From Pseudisothecium myosuroides (lineage: Eukaryota > Streptophyta > Bryopsida > Hypnales > Lembophyllaceae): a DNA stretch of 64,000 nucleotides. The first letter of the stretch is position 1. Every line of letters begins with the position of its first letter. Positions 1 to 11,765 of the stretch are shown here, piece by piece. Under the pieces are notes generated by a model. The model ran no database searches. It had not been told where the DNA came from and worked only from the letters and a program-made list of their open reading frames with translations. Both the position numbers and the translations under genes were made by a program. The stretch is taken from positions 7,688,001 through 7,752,000 of the forward strand of contig OX637287.1 of assembly GCA_951799445.1 (NCBI GenBank), written 5' to 3'.

Positions 1-1589
1 TGTGTGTGTGAATGACAAGTTACCGGTCTACTTGATGCTGTAATTTAATTGATAAATGTATGTCTAATTGACTGCTTGTTACGGTTGTGTTAATTTGAAG
101 ACAATTGGACCGCATCAAGAATGTTTATACGGTATAATTAAATTTCAGGCTGTGTCAAATTGACTGTTGTAATAATCTTGGGAGTAACCATAAGTGGTTT
201 AAATATGGAAGTTGTGAATTCTAATTTGTGTTTGTGAAGTATTTGTGTTAACTCCGGAAGCTCAAGCATCGTCTACTCAACACCGGCAAATTGATAAATT
301 AGCCTGTTTGTGTGATGTCAATGTATAGTTAAATCTTGTGTGTATGTGTAATTAGTTGTTTAAGTCTAATAGATGATGTTGTATGAAGTTGCTGGACTGA
401 TGTGTGCATAAATACCCACTTGACGCAGTGATTGAATTTAATCTGGTCAATGTGCATAATGCTGTGAATTGGTGAACTATTAGAGTCTAATTGACAGATA
501 GAATTCAAGTATAATTTCAATCATAAGAATTCGTTCCAACCATGTGAATTAACCAATTTGTTTGCAGAGAAATACCGTCAAATTAATATTGTATCTTGTA
601 TGTTTTGATCATATTTAATATCATTGGAGTTTCTGGCAATTGTCTAATGGATGTGAGTTAGTCAATATGCACATAAAGTCGAGGAAATTGACCAGTTGAG
701 AGTTCTAAAGTAACTACTGCAACAGTGTATTACTACTCTGGTTGAAGTCCGAACCAAGTCTAATTGACGGGAAAACTGGTTAAGTCTAGTTACTGGTTCT
801 AAATTGACTGAGTCCAGTTACAAATTAAGGTAAGCTGTAAGGCAAATTGACAAAATTCAATTGTAAATTGAATAGAAACTATTTACATTTGAAGTTTGCC
901 ATTGTGTCAAATCTCATATAGAGTATATTTAGTTGTTGAGATTTGTTTTTAGTACTAAGTCTATAGTAATAGTCAAGTCGACCATGTAGCTTGTAGTTGG
1001 TAGCAAATTGACTATACATTAGTGAATAGGCCAAATGGTGGCTATAGGTCCCATTTCTCTATGGTTTTGTTCATAAGTTATTAGCAAGTCAATTGACTTA
1101 CAAGACATTGAGCAACTGGGCTGACGACAAGATTGTTCAAATAAAAGGGAAGAATTATTCCTTTCCTACAATAATTAAAGAATCTTTGTGGAATTGCTAG
1201 AATAAGGAGAGAAAGAAAAGAGGATTGAATTCAATATACTTGCAAGTTATTTATATACTATTATTAAGTGGCTAGAGCATACATTCACAAAGACAAATTG
1301 ACGTTCCCGGACAATTGACTTGGTAATTGACGCGAACCACACACTAGACAGGACTGGGACGCCATACATTGTGTCTTATATTTAGCATTTGGATTTGGAC
1401 TGTGAAAATTGACATTAGGAATATTTCTTTGGGTTGTTGTCTATAAATCAAACTACAAAACAAAGTAAACAAGTATCCACAATACAAAACAAGTGACTTT
1501 AGTCATAAAACATCAGACTTATTGACCTTTCCTAGAGGAATTACCCCCCTATATTTATTTGTCTTGGGGTTTTGTCGAGTAGGCAAAAT
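1..1589. other. Noncoding tract with recurrent AATTGAC motif
   Basis: No ORF with coding character is visible. The heptamer AATTGAC, usually preceded by T, A or C and often part of CTAATTGAC or CAAATTGAC, recurs about a dozen or more times on the plus strand between positions 60 and 1410. TTGAC is the core of the plant W-box, but the spacing is irregular and no promoter or gene start is evident. It may be a decayed repeat whose units shared this heptamer. The last 170 bases, next to the transposase remnant, hold nothing recognisable. Confidence 0.45.
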
Positions 1590-2695
1590 CTACATTACAG
1601 CTTCCAAAACAACCGTTAAGCTTGGAGTCATGTTATGGCCGGCACAATTGTCAACCCAAATGACTTTTGTGCGGCCATGAACCTCGGCTTGGAAGGCTTG
1701 GGGGTCAACAAAGAATTCAGCAAAAAGGGCTTGGTCCATCCAGCCTTTAGGTCTGGTTCTGTAGCATACCCCTGGAATATTGTCTTCTAGGCCCCGAATA
1801 GGGTAATTGATGTTGGAATTGGTAAAAATGAGCATGGGGGCTTCAATCAGAGATCGACGCCCTCCAAAGATTCTAATGACCATGGTCATAGAGTCTCCAC
1901 CGGAAACCACTTCGGCGTACTTGACACTGTTGTCCCCCCTAAATCCCAACGTTCGACCATTGTCTAAATTCACGACAAATTGAGTTTCGTCAATGTTTTC
2001 CATTAGATTTTCATCAAAAACATTGGTTTGGAATCCCCTATGCAGCACACCTAGATGGTAAGTTGTTGCCATTTCGATTTGTAGTTCCTTATCGGGACTA
2101 CAAGTCAAACGTCTACGTTGTGACAACAACACAATGTTGTGCACATGCATAAATTGTTGAACCCAACTTGGGGTCAACTTTGACGTGAGTAGGACATTGT
2201 CCTTGGAATCACAAGATTGGGCTGTATATGGAGAGGTAGGATCCATCAAGATCGACATAGCTAATTCAATGAGCAATCTGGATGAGAATTTGACTCCAGC
2301 TTTTCTAAATTGGTCAAATGCATTCAGGAGCTTAGGGTAGATCCAAAGTATCCATTGAGATCACTTGACACCACGACCTAGACTTGCCTTTGGGTGGAGT
2401 TGTTTTTGCCCTCCCATCTGGTTCCTAGTGCATGAAACGGTGGAGATGTTATATCTGCTTTTCCTTCATTGCAAAATTGTTGGCGTTGAGCCCACCAACG
2501 AGAAGCTTGGACAAGGTTGGCACTCCTTTGAGCACGAAAATGCTCTGGAAACGCAGTAATTGTGCGGATGTAGAGCCCGCGGATGCCATGCACAATTTCA
2601 TCTTGAACCATCCAGGTGATGATGCGCTTGCGGATAGCAATGGTGGAAACTTGTTGCAAGCGTCGAGGTGTGGAATCTTCTAGGAGGGCAGCCAT
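1590..2695 (-). pseudogene. Decayed DDE-superfamily (DDE_1-like) transposase
   Basis: Reading on the minus strand from an ATG at 2695, the N-terminal part (MAALLEDS...) contains a helix-rich stretch with FPEHF and ASRWW, as in the N-terminal regions of DDE_1-type transposases. That frame stops at 2378-2380. The homologous reading resumes in another frame just below 2361 (SQWILWIYPKLL, RKAGVKF) and runs to a TAG at 1590-1592. The core shows the first catalytic Asp in NIDETQF and the second in VIWVDNCAGHN about 113 residues later, with GWMDQALFAEFF between them. The third acidic residue, normally downstream in a TD.VQP-like context, is not found before the stop. At least one frameshift and the missing third carboxylate make this a dead copy. 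A pyrimidine-rich acceptor-like site ending CTGCAG lies just upstream of the ATG. Family level is confident; the exact superfamily (pogo/Tc1-like or other) is not. Confidence 0.7.
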
Positions 2696-3130
2696 GACAG
2701 AATTCCTGCAGTGCCAAGTGAGAGTAAAAAAAAAACCAAAAAACCCCCGACGACGGGTCAAAATCGTGCTGCAGAACCTGCGAAATCGAGTTGCTGAATC
2801 TGCAAATCGAGCTGCAATCGGGCAGATCGGGAGGCGTGGGCGTAGTCCAATCTCCAAATCGGGCTTAGGAAGCGGCGGGAGATTCCAACAACGTCGGAGC
2901 GGCGGAAACGGGCGGAGTATAACACACACACATCCAAAAAAAAATTCGTTCACTTGTTGGATCACGAGGAGGAGAGCAACGGCGGAAGGGAAGAGAAACC
3001 AAGTTGGGATTGAGGATCGCGTGGGAGGGGACGATGCGACGGGCAAGAGAGGCAAATGAAGTCCGATTGCAAGGGAAGACCAGGGAAGGGGAAGGCAGAA
3101 GGGAAGAGAAGGCAAAGGCGGCGCATTCAA
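2696..3130 (-). other. GC-rich leader of the transposase remnant
   Basis: This stretch is markedly GC-richer than the flanks. It is open on the minus strand in the frame of the transposase N-terminus, but that reading is low-complexity Pro, Leu and Arg and looks like translated leader or intron. A run of T and pyrimidines ending in CAG precedes the GAATTCTGTC-ATG start, as expected for a 3' splice site in a 5' UTR intron. Confidence 0.4.
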
Positions 3131-3240
3131 GTCTAACACTACACTAATTACTCCAAAGTTCAGATTTAGTGTTGGGTGGGGTAGGCTGGTAAATACACTA
3201 AATGCAATCCAATACTAAATATAGTTTTTAGTGTAGTCTT
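3128..3240. repeat. Short inverted repeat (CACTACACTAA / TTAGTGTAG)
   Basis: ACACTACACTAATTA near 3132 is mirrored by TTTTTAGTGTAGTC near 3226-3238, with further TAGTGTTGG and CACTAAATG copies inside. It could be a small MITE or the terminal region of the neighbouring transposon. No matching terminus was found on the other side of the transposase remnant. Confidence 0.35.
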
Positions 3241-5339
3241 TTTCACAGTCACCCATTTGTTGTGATTTCTTAAAAAATGTACATATCATATGTTATAGAA
3301 CTGAAAAAGATGCTTTGTGAGAAAAACGTGCTTGCTTGTATAAAATATTTGCAAAGAAAATTAATAAAATGCGTACATTGCAAATGATAGGACACCAATA
3401 TACAAATCTTTAAAAAAAATGGATGAATAAAGCACAATGTTGTAAAAATTTACATTGATTTTTGAAAGGACATGAATGGCCTATTTGGAATTGATTGGGC
3501 ACTAAGAATTTAGGATTGAAATACCAATCATTATTTGTCACGATTTGAAATGTATTGTGAAATTTTGACAAATAAATGAAGAAAATTGATTTAATATCAT
3601 ACAATTAAAATAAAAAATATATTGAAAAATTAACAAATTTCACCAAAGATCTATATTATTATATAAGATGAAATAGTGTTATTTTTTTTAGTTCAAATTC
3701 TTGCATCATTTTGAACTTGTAGACATGATCATGTCTTTCCAAGTCCCAACTTTAGATTACAATAAAAATATTCAATTATAAATATTTTTGTAGAATGTAT
3801 TTATTAGAAAAATTAAATTGCATTTTCAAACGTGTTCTTCAAACATAATTATCAAGTTTCAACCATCTCCAAATCAATGCAATTAGTAAAATTCATTTTT
3901 TAAGAATATAAATATATATTTTTTCCTTAAATCTAATTTTGATGTAGATTTTGTGCATACATGTAATCATTTCTATTTTGAGATTTTGAGATTCAAGTTT
4001 GTAGATGTTTGTTCCAATCTCTCTGATCGGCACTTTAGAAAAAATTTAGATCGGATAACTCAAAGCCTAGTAAAATGAATGCTTCAATGCTGCTTTTCAT
4101 TGAGCATACTTTTTATGTATTCCACTCTCCCACCTCATGGTACTTTTGAATGGCTTGACAATCAATATGGAACAATTTACAACTATATTTTTTTAAACCT
4201 GAGAAATTTTTTAGGTTGAAACAATATTGAAATAAAAAACTTGTTAAATCAACCAATTTAAATTTGTATTGATGGGTTTGATTTCAAAAGAATTTATTGA
4301 GATACTTTATAATTTTGAAATTGTTTGGAATATCAGGAGGAAATGGAGAATTGCAAGTATTTGCCCACTTTCAAAAGAGAAGATCAAGTTGCAACTTCCG
4401 TACATGTGTTTAGGTGGACAAGTTCAAAAATGCCAATTTTTATTTTAAAATTTAAATTTATTAATGAAATATGACAATTTGGCTCATGACATAACCTTTA
4501 AAGCTTAGTATGATTATGTTTTACATGCAATTTTGCACTAGAAATCTAAACTTGTCCTAATTTTTGGCCTAAAATTAGACCTTTGGAAAGATATACATCA
4601 CAATTTTGTCTAATAGAATATCGCCAGTTTAATGAAATTGACCTTTAATTAGACAAATAACTATGAAAATAATATGTAGAAGAAATATTAATTTTGACCA
4701 TTGTAGTTTGCAATAATTTAGTTCTATAGTGAAACAAAATGGAGATTTTTTGCATTTTTTCTACACTACATTATTGACTTCAAATCTTCTTAACTTCAAA
4801 TCTTTGAATCTCATACATTATATTTTCAAGAAGATTCTTTGATTGGCCACAAAACAAAACTCTTCATATATAACTTTCACATCAATAATTTAACTAGAAT
4901 GAACCAAAGCTTTCCATATAGATAAAATATATATCCTATAAAAAAATAAATGAAAAATTAGATTTCAGGATTTTGTGATTTTTATTGCTGCCCACACTTG
5001 GCTATTTTTTTTGGGGTCCCAAACAAAATAATACCCCCATAAAGCTAATCTACTATTCTACTTTTGAACTGTCTTAAAAAAAAATGTACTTAATAGTCAT
5101 GCAAAAATTTGAGCTTTTACATACTTGCCCAAACTTTCATTTGTGACTATGCAAATTTGGGCTTTGGTTTGGGACCAAGTAAGGAATTGAGTTATCACAC
5201 TATGGCAAGGATGTAGCAGTACACCAAAATTTTGACCCAAACCCATCAATAAGGTAATAGAATCTCTCAACAATAAGGGAACTTAATTTTTCTTTGGCCT
5301 CGAGTCCTGGTCCCTGTTAGAATTGTAGAAGCTAGAAAC
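3241..5339. other. AT-rich intergenic DNA
   Basis: No gene was found. Around 4535-4650 a sequence resembles the family-I MITE (AATTAGACCTTTGG, ATATCGCCAGTTTAATGAAATTGAC), apparently a truncated copy. Otherwise only homopolymer-rich DNA is seen. Confidence 0.5.
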
Positions 5340-5502
5340 GTCAATTTCTTTAAATTGGCGATATTCCACAGCCTAAAAATTGTGACATATCTTCACAAAG
5401 GTCTAATTTCAGGTACAGGTATAGATTTTGGTTTCAGCCTGCGCTGCCTCAACCGCTCCAAACTAATGCAATATCGCCAATTTACCGAAATTATGTATTG
5501 AC
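5340..5502. mobile_element. MITE, family I (GTCAATTT...AAATTGGCGATAT termini)
   Basis: The left end GTCAATTTCTTTAAATTGGC is answered at the right by ATCGCCAATTTACCGAAATT...TTGAC, an imperfect terminal inverted repeat around a core of about 100 bp (TTGTGACATATCTTC, GGTCTAATTTCAGGT). The same core recurs at 36490-36621, with more diverged relatives at 15260-15415, 27256-27407 and 32056-32222. It lies downstream of the USP stop codon, possibly within or just past its 3' UTR. Confidence 0.6.
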
Positions 5503-5713
5503 TTTTAGACGAAGATGAGCTTTGACAGCCACTGTTACAGACTTGCAGTTTGAAGATCCATTGACACTAGGTAGCAACATCCAGCCTTTTGTTCTGCTTC
5601 ATTCCGTAGTTGATCTTTTTTTACTCATACGATGCCAACTGACATTGACGAGCGCGATCAAAACTATGAATGTAGCTGAGACACTAATGCACTCGGCCAT
5701 TGAGTGTTGGAAT

Positions 5714-7798
5714 TCACAATGTGGGGTCCCTCAGAATATAGAAAAGAAGGTAAGCCTTGGCTGCAAGAACTTGCTTCTCACTCACTTCGGTGACAGTCTC
5801 GTCGTCGCACAGGTACCACTTTCCATTCGCTTCCTGCAATTATGTACACAGCTCCACAGATTAGTTCAACACATAAAATTCACACATATTATTAGTCCAG
5901 AAGTTTTCAATGGACTATCATGCTGAATAAGAGTATGCTACTCCTGTGCATTAAGATTGTAGGAAATTTACATATAGCAAGAATTTTAGCACATCTGCAG
6001 GAGTTTCAAACACATCAGTCTATTCAAAAGACCGGATGCAATAATTTCGTAGGAAATGAATGAAGTGAGCGTACCTTCACGTATGCTACGTAATGTCCAT
6101 AATTTAGAGACAAACCGTGATGGACAATCACTCCGTAGAGCGTGTACTGAGGGTCCTGCTGAAGAAAAAAGACCGATCCAGTCAGTGTGATTGATATAAT
6201 TGCATTAGTCGAGAGGAATTTTACAGGAATTTATTCTGCTGAAGTTCTGCATAGCTCAACTCTTTAGCCATGACTGCAGCTTCTTAACGGGAAGTTTGGA
6301 GCTGTGGAACTGAATCCAGCAAGGTCGACTGACACGTACTGTGAGTTCATTGCTCATGTAGTCGCTAATACTGAGTCGTTCCTCGAATTGAAGGTGATGG
6401 TTCAACTTTTTCCCAGAGGAGGGATCAAATCTCTTCAACTGGATTGTGAGCACTTTCGGCGCTCGATGAATCGACATTTGCTTCTGAGCAACCGAGAGTC
6501 CCTTGCAACTGAAACCAACGGAAGAGCAACTTTAGTTCAGACGTTCACTCAATTCATGTACCTCAATATATACAGAAATTGCTGCACAACTGATCCGATC
6601 TAGAATGTCTAGACTATGCCATGCATATGATTTAGGGTTCAGTGTTTTTTGGGGTTTTAGGGTTTAGGGACCTGTCGCAGTGGTATTTGTTGTCTCCATC
6701 TAGGACCTCTGGGCGAAAGAAACAAGCGAATGCTTGGACCAGGGAGCTAAATTTGCAAATCTCAAGGTTGAGGTCGAACATGTCCTCGCTCATTGTGGAT
6801 TCCGCGTGACACTCTCGGCATTCGATGTGGCTTTGCATCACACCGCCAAACAGTCCATCCAGCACCGTCTTCTGACTGCCCACTTCCGATTGCTCATGCT
6901 CTGCCTCTAATGCTTTTCCGCAATCGTCGATTAAGAAGCGCAGGAGCTCGTGCGCGTCCTCTTGTCTCCCGGGTTCAAAGTAATTGGAGTACTCCGTCAT
7001 TTGCTTGTAAAGTTTTTTGGGTGCATCGATCGGAGCTAGTGACAGCAGCGACCTGCGAATGCGTTCCTCCAGGATGCAGAACGTGCAATCCCGAGCAGCC
7101 CTGTGCGTGCCTGTTCCACAATTTCAAGTCATTGTTACAAATCTGGTGATTGCAAGTTAGTGTGTAGACGATCCATCGTGCAGACCCGGCGTTCGATCCC
7201 CAGGACGTGTGTGGGACCCTGATGTATTTATAAAAACTAAAGGTCAATGAGGTTAAACCGTAGGGAATTTTCAAGAAAAAAGAATCATTACACTCTAAAC
7301 TCTCTAATCTTACCACCAAGGGTCCCTACTTTCTCATTATGACATGGTTTGACATGGTTTTGAAGGGCGACATAGTGCAGACTAGCCCAAAGGTTTCTGA
7401 GCAATTCACTGTAACAACTATGTTAATTTTGACATGTTTCTATGGTCCTATACAGTACAAACTAGCTCAAAGCATGAGGCGAATGGGTATATGAAATAAC
7501 ACAACCAAGCAATTCATGCCTTTCTAAACATACGACAGATCAGACGACAAGCGTTTACAATGGTATTAAATGTAATAAAACACGTACAGGTGCTGGAATG
7601 TTGTCTGCGTAGGCAATATTCGGCCAGCGGAGACGTAAATGTTAAACATTGCAGCACGCTGTTCAAATAGCATGAACTCCCTCTCAAGTTCCGCAGCCCA
7701 ATCGGCGGTCCTCGGTGCACCCGTAGCGGAAGAGCCGTCCCTGCTCCAAGAGCTGGAGATTCGGCCACAGAAACGAGCACAGAGACAGACTCGGCCAT
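5714..7798 (-). CDS. Ubiquitin-specific protease (USP/UBP family deubiquitinase), 5 exons
   Basis: Cysteine deubiquitinase that removes ubiquitin from substrates. I join exons 7588-7798, 6672-7110, 6340-6508, 6075-6155 and 5714-5833. All introns are GT-AG (phases 1, 2, 0, 0), giving 339 codons and a TGA at 5714-5716. The Cys box is NLRGSSCYLNSVLQCLT with Cys about residue 43. QEDAHELLRFL follows near 121-131. Zinc-ribbon pairs are CREC and, across the exon 2/3 join, CDSC. LTIQLKRFD is the usual QQD/LKRF block. The His box GHYVAYVK has His about 294, and WYLCDDE carries the Asp about 310-311. The C-terminus is AYLLFYILRD. The order matches the USP36/USP42 and plant UBP23/UBP25-type catalytic domain, here almost without extensions. 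One oddity: the Cys box has one extra residue (NLRGSSC where NLGNTC is usual), so activity is not certain. ATG 7798 is the first Met in frame with the Cys box. Confidence 0.9.
6631..6670. repeat. Telomere-repeat-like (TTTAGGG) tract in USP intron 2
   Basis: TTTAGGGTT at 6631-6639 and GTTTTAGGGTTTAGGG at 6654-6669 are degenerate copies of the plant telomere heptamer. On the gene strand this is CCCTAAACCCTAAAACCCC, starting right at the intron 2 donor (AG|GTCCCTAAACCC). It may be an interstitial telomeric remnant or a telo-box. Confidence 0.6.
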
Positions 7799-8068
7799 CG
7801 TAATTTTTCAAGCAACTAAATTCAGCCTCAAAGTTCGCAGGTATATATCACAAAAGTAGACAATTTTGAAAACCATAATACATCAGCTTGAATCGATCAT
7901 CGAGATGTTCAGAGAAAACTTAGACCTTCAACTCAGAGACTAGCTAAAACACAAACACCAGCCAGCTAGAAGATGCTCAATAGTTGAAGAGATCTGAGGT
8001 CACAAGAAATGCCAACTTCTGAGCGACACACTGGAACGAATAATGAAGTACTCGCATTTGGGTGCAGG

Positions 8069-8076
8069 TATTTATA
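8069..8076 (-). promoter_or_regulatory. Probable TATA box of the USP gene
   Basis: The minus strand reads GAGTATAAATACC, a near-ideal plant TATA box about 270 bp upstream of the ATG at 7798. Initiation would be expected near 8040, giving a leader of about 240 nt. A weaker alternative, GATATATACC, lies near 7842-7850, much closer to the ATG. Confidence 0.55.
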
Positions 8077-8841
8077 CTCAACTCGTCAATATTCGGTAGT
8101 TGGTTCAAGGAACCAAAAAAACCCAAATTGTCTCGTTAGGAGGACAACGGAGCTAGTCTTGACAAATCGACGGATGAGTTTGGAATTCACAGCTAGTCTC
8201 GTTGGTCTCATCGCTGAATTATGTGCACGATCGAGCTCAACTTGCAGCTAGTGTATGCGCAGAGATTCAATTACTAGTAATTTAACGTACTTGCGATCTT
8301 GATTCTTTGTCTGGAGTGGTGAAGCAATTTACGTTCAAACCTGGGATAGCCACAAATTGACAAATCCCACGTTCAGCAAAGTTGATATCAGACTATCGAT
8401 GGCCTTAGGACGCCCCGGAATACTGGAGCTCCGGAGAGACAGTACAGTGTGGATATGTGTTCATCAATTTCGATGCGATGCTTAATCCAAGAAAGTGAGT
8501 GTGCATGCAGTTATCTGCTTAACTCACAGAAGTTGTGCGATTGATTACCATTGCTTGTTAGTTCGATGGGATCCAGTCAGTCTGCAGGTAGCTGCATGTA
8601 GCTGAATTAAGTCACAACCTCTCGCAACCCTAATTACCAGAATGGAGACTCGCAGCTATGGCGAGGTTGTTCAAGGGGAAGGTCAGAGAACAGTCCAAGG
8701 CTCTAAGCTTAGAGCAGATTGGAGGAGCTAGCTTCGCCCTCAAGCACACGGAGGCCTTGCGACAAGGAGCACATCATCTGTGGCATTATCCGATATTTGG
8801 AAATGGAGTTTCTGAAACCCAAAGGGATTACTCATAACATT

Positions 8842-8958
8842 CAGTAGCAGTCACTGGCTCTGCCCTCCCCCGAACGAAATGGTGTGGAATATACCACACC
8901 ATTTCATCCGAGGGATGAAATGGTGCGGTATATTCCGCACCATGTCAGTCACTACTGA
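8842..8958. mobile_element. Short MITE-like element with two internal hairpins
   Basis: The outer inverted ends are CAGTAGCAGTCACTG on the left and CAGTCACTACTG on the right. Inside are two consecutive hairpins: GGTGTGG-AATAT-ACCACACC and GGTGCGG-TATAT-TCCGCACC. Each is bordered by GAAATGG or CCATTTC, with ATCCGAGGGAT between them. No coding potential. The next 200 bp hold nothing recognisable. Confidence 0.5.
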
Positions 8959-9162
8959 TTTTGTGCGGACAGTTGTCAATATTTGTCAAAACTGAACATC
9001 GAGCCCGCGCCACGACTATACGCTAAAGTAGTGGAAAATTAAAAAATTTCTAAATAAAACTGAATACAAAACAATAAGAACTTTAAACAAAATGCTAATG
9101 GATTCATTGAGAGTATTCATTTCTATGTTACTGTAGAATTACCTCACTTTGAATTGGAACCC

Positions 9163-9815
9163 ATTTATGCATTGTGCTTTTCGAAGTGAGAAGACAACTC
9201 TTTATATGCACATGGAGTGGTAGGAGGTAGAGCAATCCATGTGGGATAAATAAATTAGAATTTGTAGGTTCTCATGCACTCATAGTTAAAAACAAAGAAT
9301 TGTGTTAAAAGTAGAATTTCAGACCTCGTTTAAGCATAATAAAATAACTTTTTTCAAAAAACTTTGAACTAAACAAAGTTGTTAAATGAAGATAAGTTTC
9401 ACCTCCGAAAATCCGTTTGGGATTTTGAATCTCCAATCAAAAGTTATGAATAAATTTCGGAGAGGGGTTGGAATGGATTTTTAAATGACTTTGTAGAAAA
9501 TGTCCATTAAAAATCTTCTCCAAAATTTATTCATAACTTTTGATTGGAGATTCAAAATCCCAAAAAGATTTTTGGAGGTGAAACTTATCTTCATTTAACA
9601 ACTTTGTTTAGTTCAAAGTTTTTTGAAAAAAATTATTTTACTATGCCTAAACAAGGTCTGAAATTCTACTTTTAACACAATTCTTTGTTTTTGACTTAAC
9701 TATGAGTGCATGAGAACCTAAAAAATTCTAATTTATTTATCCCACATGGATTGCTCTACCTCCTACCACCCCATGTGTATATATAGAGTTATCTTTCACT
9801 TTGGAACCCAAAATT
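9163..9815. repeat. Long palindrome (family E), arms about 310 bp
   Basis: Sequence from about 9163 to 9480 is repeated in inverse orientation from about 9497 to 9815 around a centre near 9488. Both arms share AACAAAGTTGTTAAATGAAG, TTGGAGATTCAAAATCCCA in inverse, and the outer motif ACATGG-GTGGTAGGAGGTAGAGCAATCCATGTGGGAT. The same outer motif begins the palindromes at 24664-24830 and 24840-25144. Arms differ by scattered substitutions. Confidence 0.75.
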
Positions 9816-11765
9816 AGTTATTGATTGCAAATATTGATAAGGCAATAGTGTATTACTCATTGGATTCTCTGCCATCATCTTTCACTACAACATTTGATGA
9901 TTTGTATTTCTAGTCATAAAATTAAGAAAAGAAAATGGAACATACCATAATGTACTGTCACTATCCCGGTACCGAAGCTTACATAAATTAAGTGGGGATG
10001 AAAGTCGTGGATGACGACTTCGGCGAGGAAAAGGCAGCCTCTCTGAAGGCTATTGAATGTTATGCTAGCTACTCGATCAAGTTATGTCAAAATTACTCAT
10101 GTTCGCACTTGGTGTTAGAAGCGTTGTTTGGAATGTGAATTTATTTAGAAGTATGTCAAATTTGTTCCTAAGATCCTCAGTAACAACACAATTAGAGAAA
10201 TTTTGGACTGAGGAGCTAGTAAACGGGTCAAATCTCTGACAAAAACAAAGATTCACCTTGTGAAAATATTGGGAATGAAATGGAGTATATCTCAATTTTC
10301 TATTTTTTTTAAATAAAAAATTATAATTGCCACAACCCTCCTCTATTAAACTACTTGTGTACCAATGCGGCTAGTATACCAATTCTCTAACAATTGGTAC
10401 TACAATGATTAGCGGAAGTAGGAGAAAAGTTCCTGTGAAGGCAAAAAGAAAGTAATGTTGGGTCCCTGTGGGCGCTTCTTAGCAACTTTCTAGGGAGTCC
10501 AAATTTTTTTGCATGCCTTTAATACCAAGTGCAAATATTATTCAATCAAGGCAATAGTATGATTAGTAGAAGACCTCTCGCACTAATTTGGATAATTTTG
10601 GATGAATGCATGTGATGCACTTTGATGGATGAGATTTGGACAAAAATGGATGAAGAGTGGTTGGAAGTAGGATGAAAATAAAAGAATTTGACATAGAATG
10701 AAAATAGTGTGGTTCACAATATATTGAATTTATATTATTTATCTAGTATATTTAACTACTATATAATTAGTGTGCTTTGCAATTTCAAGTACTTTTGAAA
10801 TTAGTGCACAAAGTATTATTAATGTGGCTTCACCGGATAGATTTGAATGTTAAACTTGTACCTCGGGGGGTGCAGTCCGTCAAAAAAATAAGGATATAGG
10901 TACGAGCACCAGGTATTTTTAGGGGGGGTATTATTTTTTGTCTATTGTTTATTTTGCATTCTATGATTATATGATTTTCTAATTTTGCTCATTAAAAAGG
11001 GAGCATACATTAATTGTAATTTTCAAATGCCACGAATATATAATATGCTATTTTACAATATATATATTTTTCTACTGCATTTTTTTGGATTGCACTACAT
11101 TTTTTTCCACTCCCTTTTTTCCCCCTACTCACTACTTTCTATTGCATTTTTTTATACAACATTATTTTTTACACTTCCTATTTTTCCTCTCCTCACTACT
11201 AGTGAATCTGGTGTACAGTTTAGAATTCACAAATACCTCAATTGAAGCACATTCCTTTACCAAACATACATTCAATGCAAAGGTGGAATCCAGCAACACA
11301 CAAGCTTAATGTGAAATTGGAAGCTATACGTATGTTCCATCCAACGGCCACTAAGAAGCCACCCGGAACAGCCTATCCAACGTTCTCAAATGAATCATCT
11401 AACTAATCCGCCAACTCACAAGGCAACACTAATTAAAGACTTCTATTCCAAAAAAAGAATATAAAGGGGGGTATCTTAAGTCCACTTTTCTTCCTAATGC
11501 GCCCTATTATTCCACACCCTAAAGTACTTAGAAGACATCCAATGACATTTTATGTACACTATATTATATAAAATCAATTTACAATTTTTTACCACAAGTT
11601 TTTTTTGGCACCCTACGTTTGTTCATACTTATATGGCTACTCCTAACGCTTAGTGCACCCCCTGAGACTTGAACAATGAGCTTGTGAAAGGGATTGGAAA
11701 AGAACTTGTGCTAAAATTTTGGAAAGAAAAAGCCTTCTCTCTTTATAAATTAAGGGGGCTCATGT
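9816..11765. other. AT-rich intergenic DNA
   Basis: No gene or classified element was seen. Short open frames around 10985-11309 translate T-rich DNA into Phe, Ile and Leu runs and have no coding character. Confidence 0.5.

Noticed and set aside
2378..3139. 253-codon minus-strand ORF as a full gene
   Set aside because: Only the part from 2695 downward has transposase character. The upstream part is low-complexity translation of the leader or intron.
5522..5926. 134-codon plus-strand ORF
   Set aside because: Runs antisense through USP exon 5 and its 3' flank; no domain and no conserved start.
7140..7230. tRNA-derived SINE in USP intron 1, suggested by GCGTTCGATCCCC
   Set aside because: A B-box-like match alone. 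No convincing A box, poly(A) tail or target duplication could be found.
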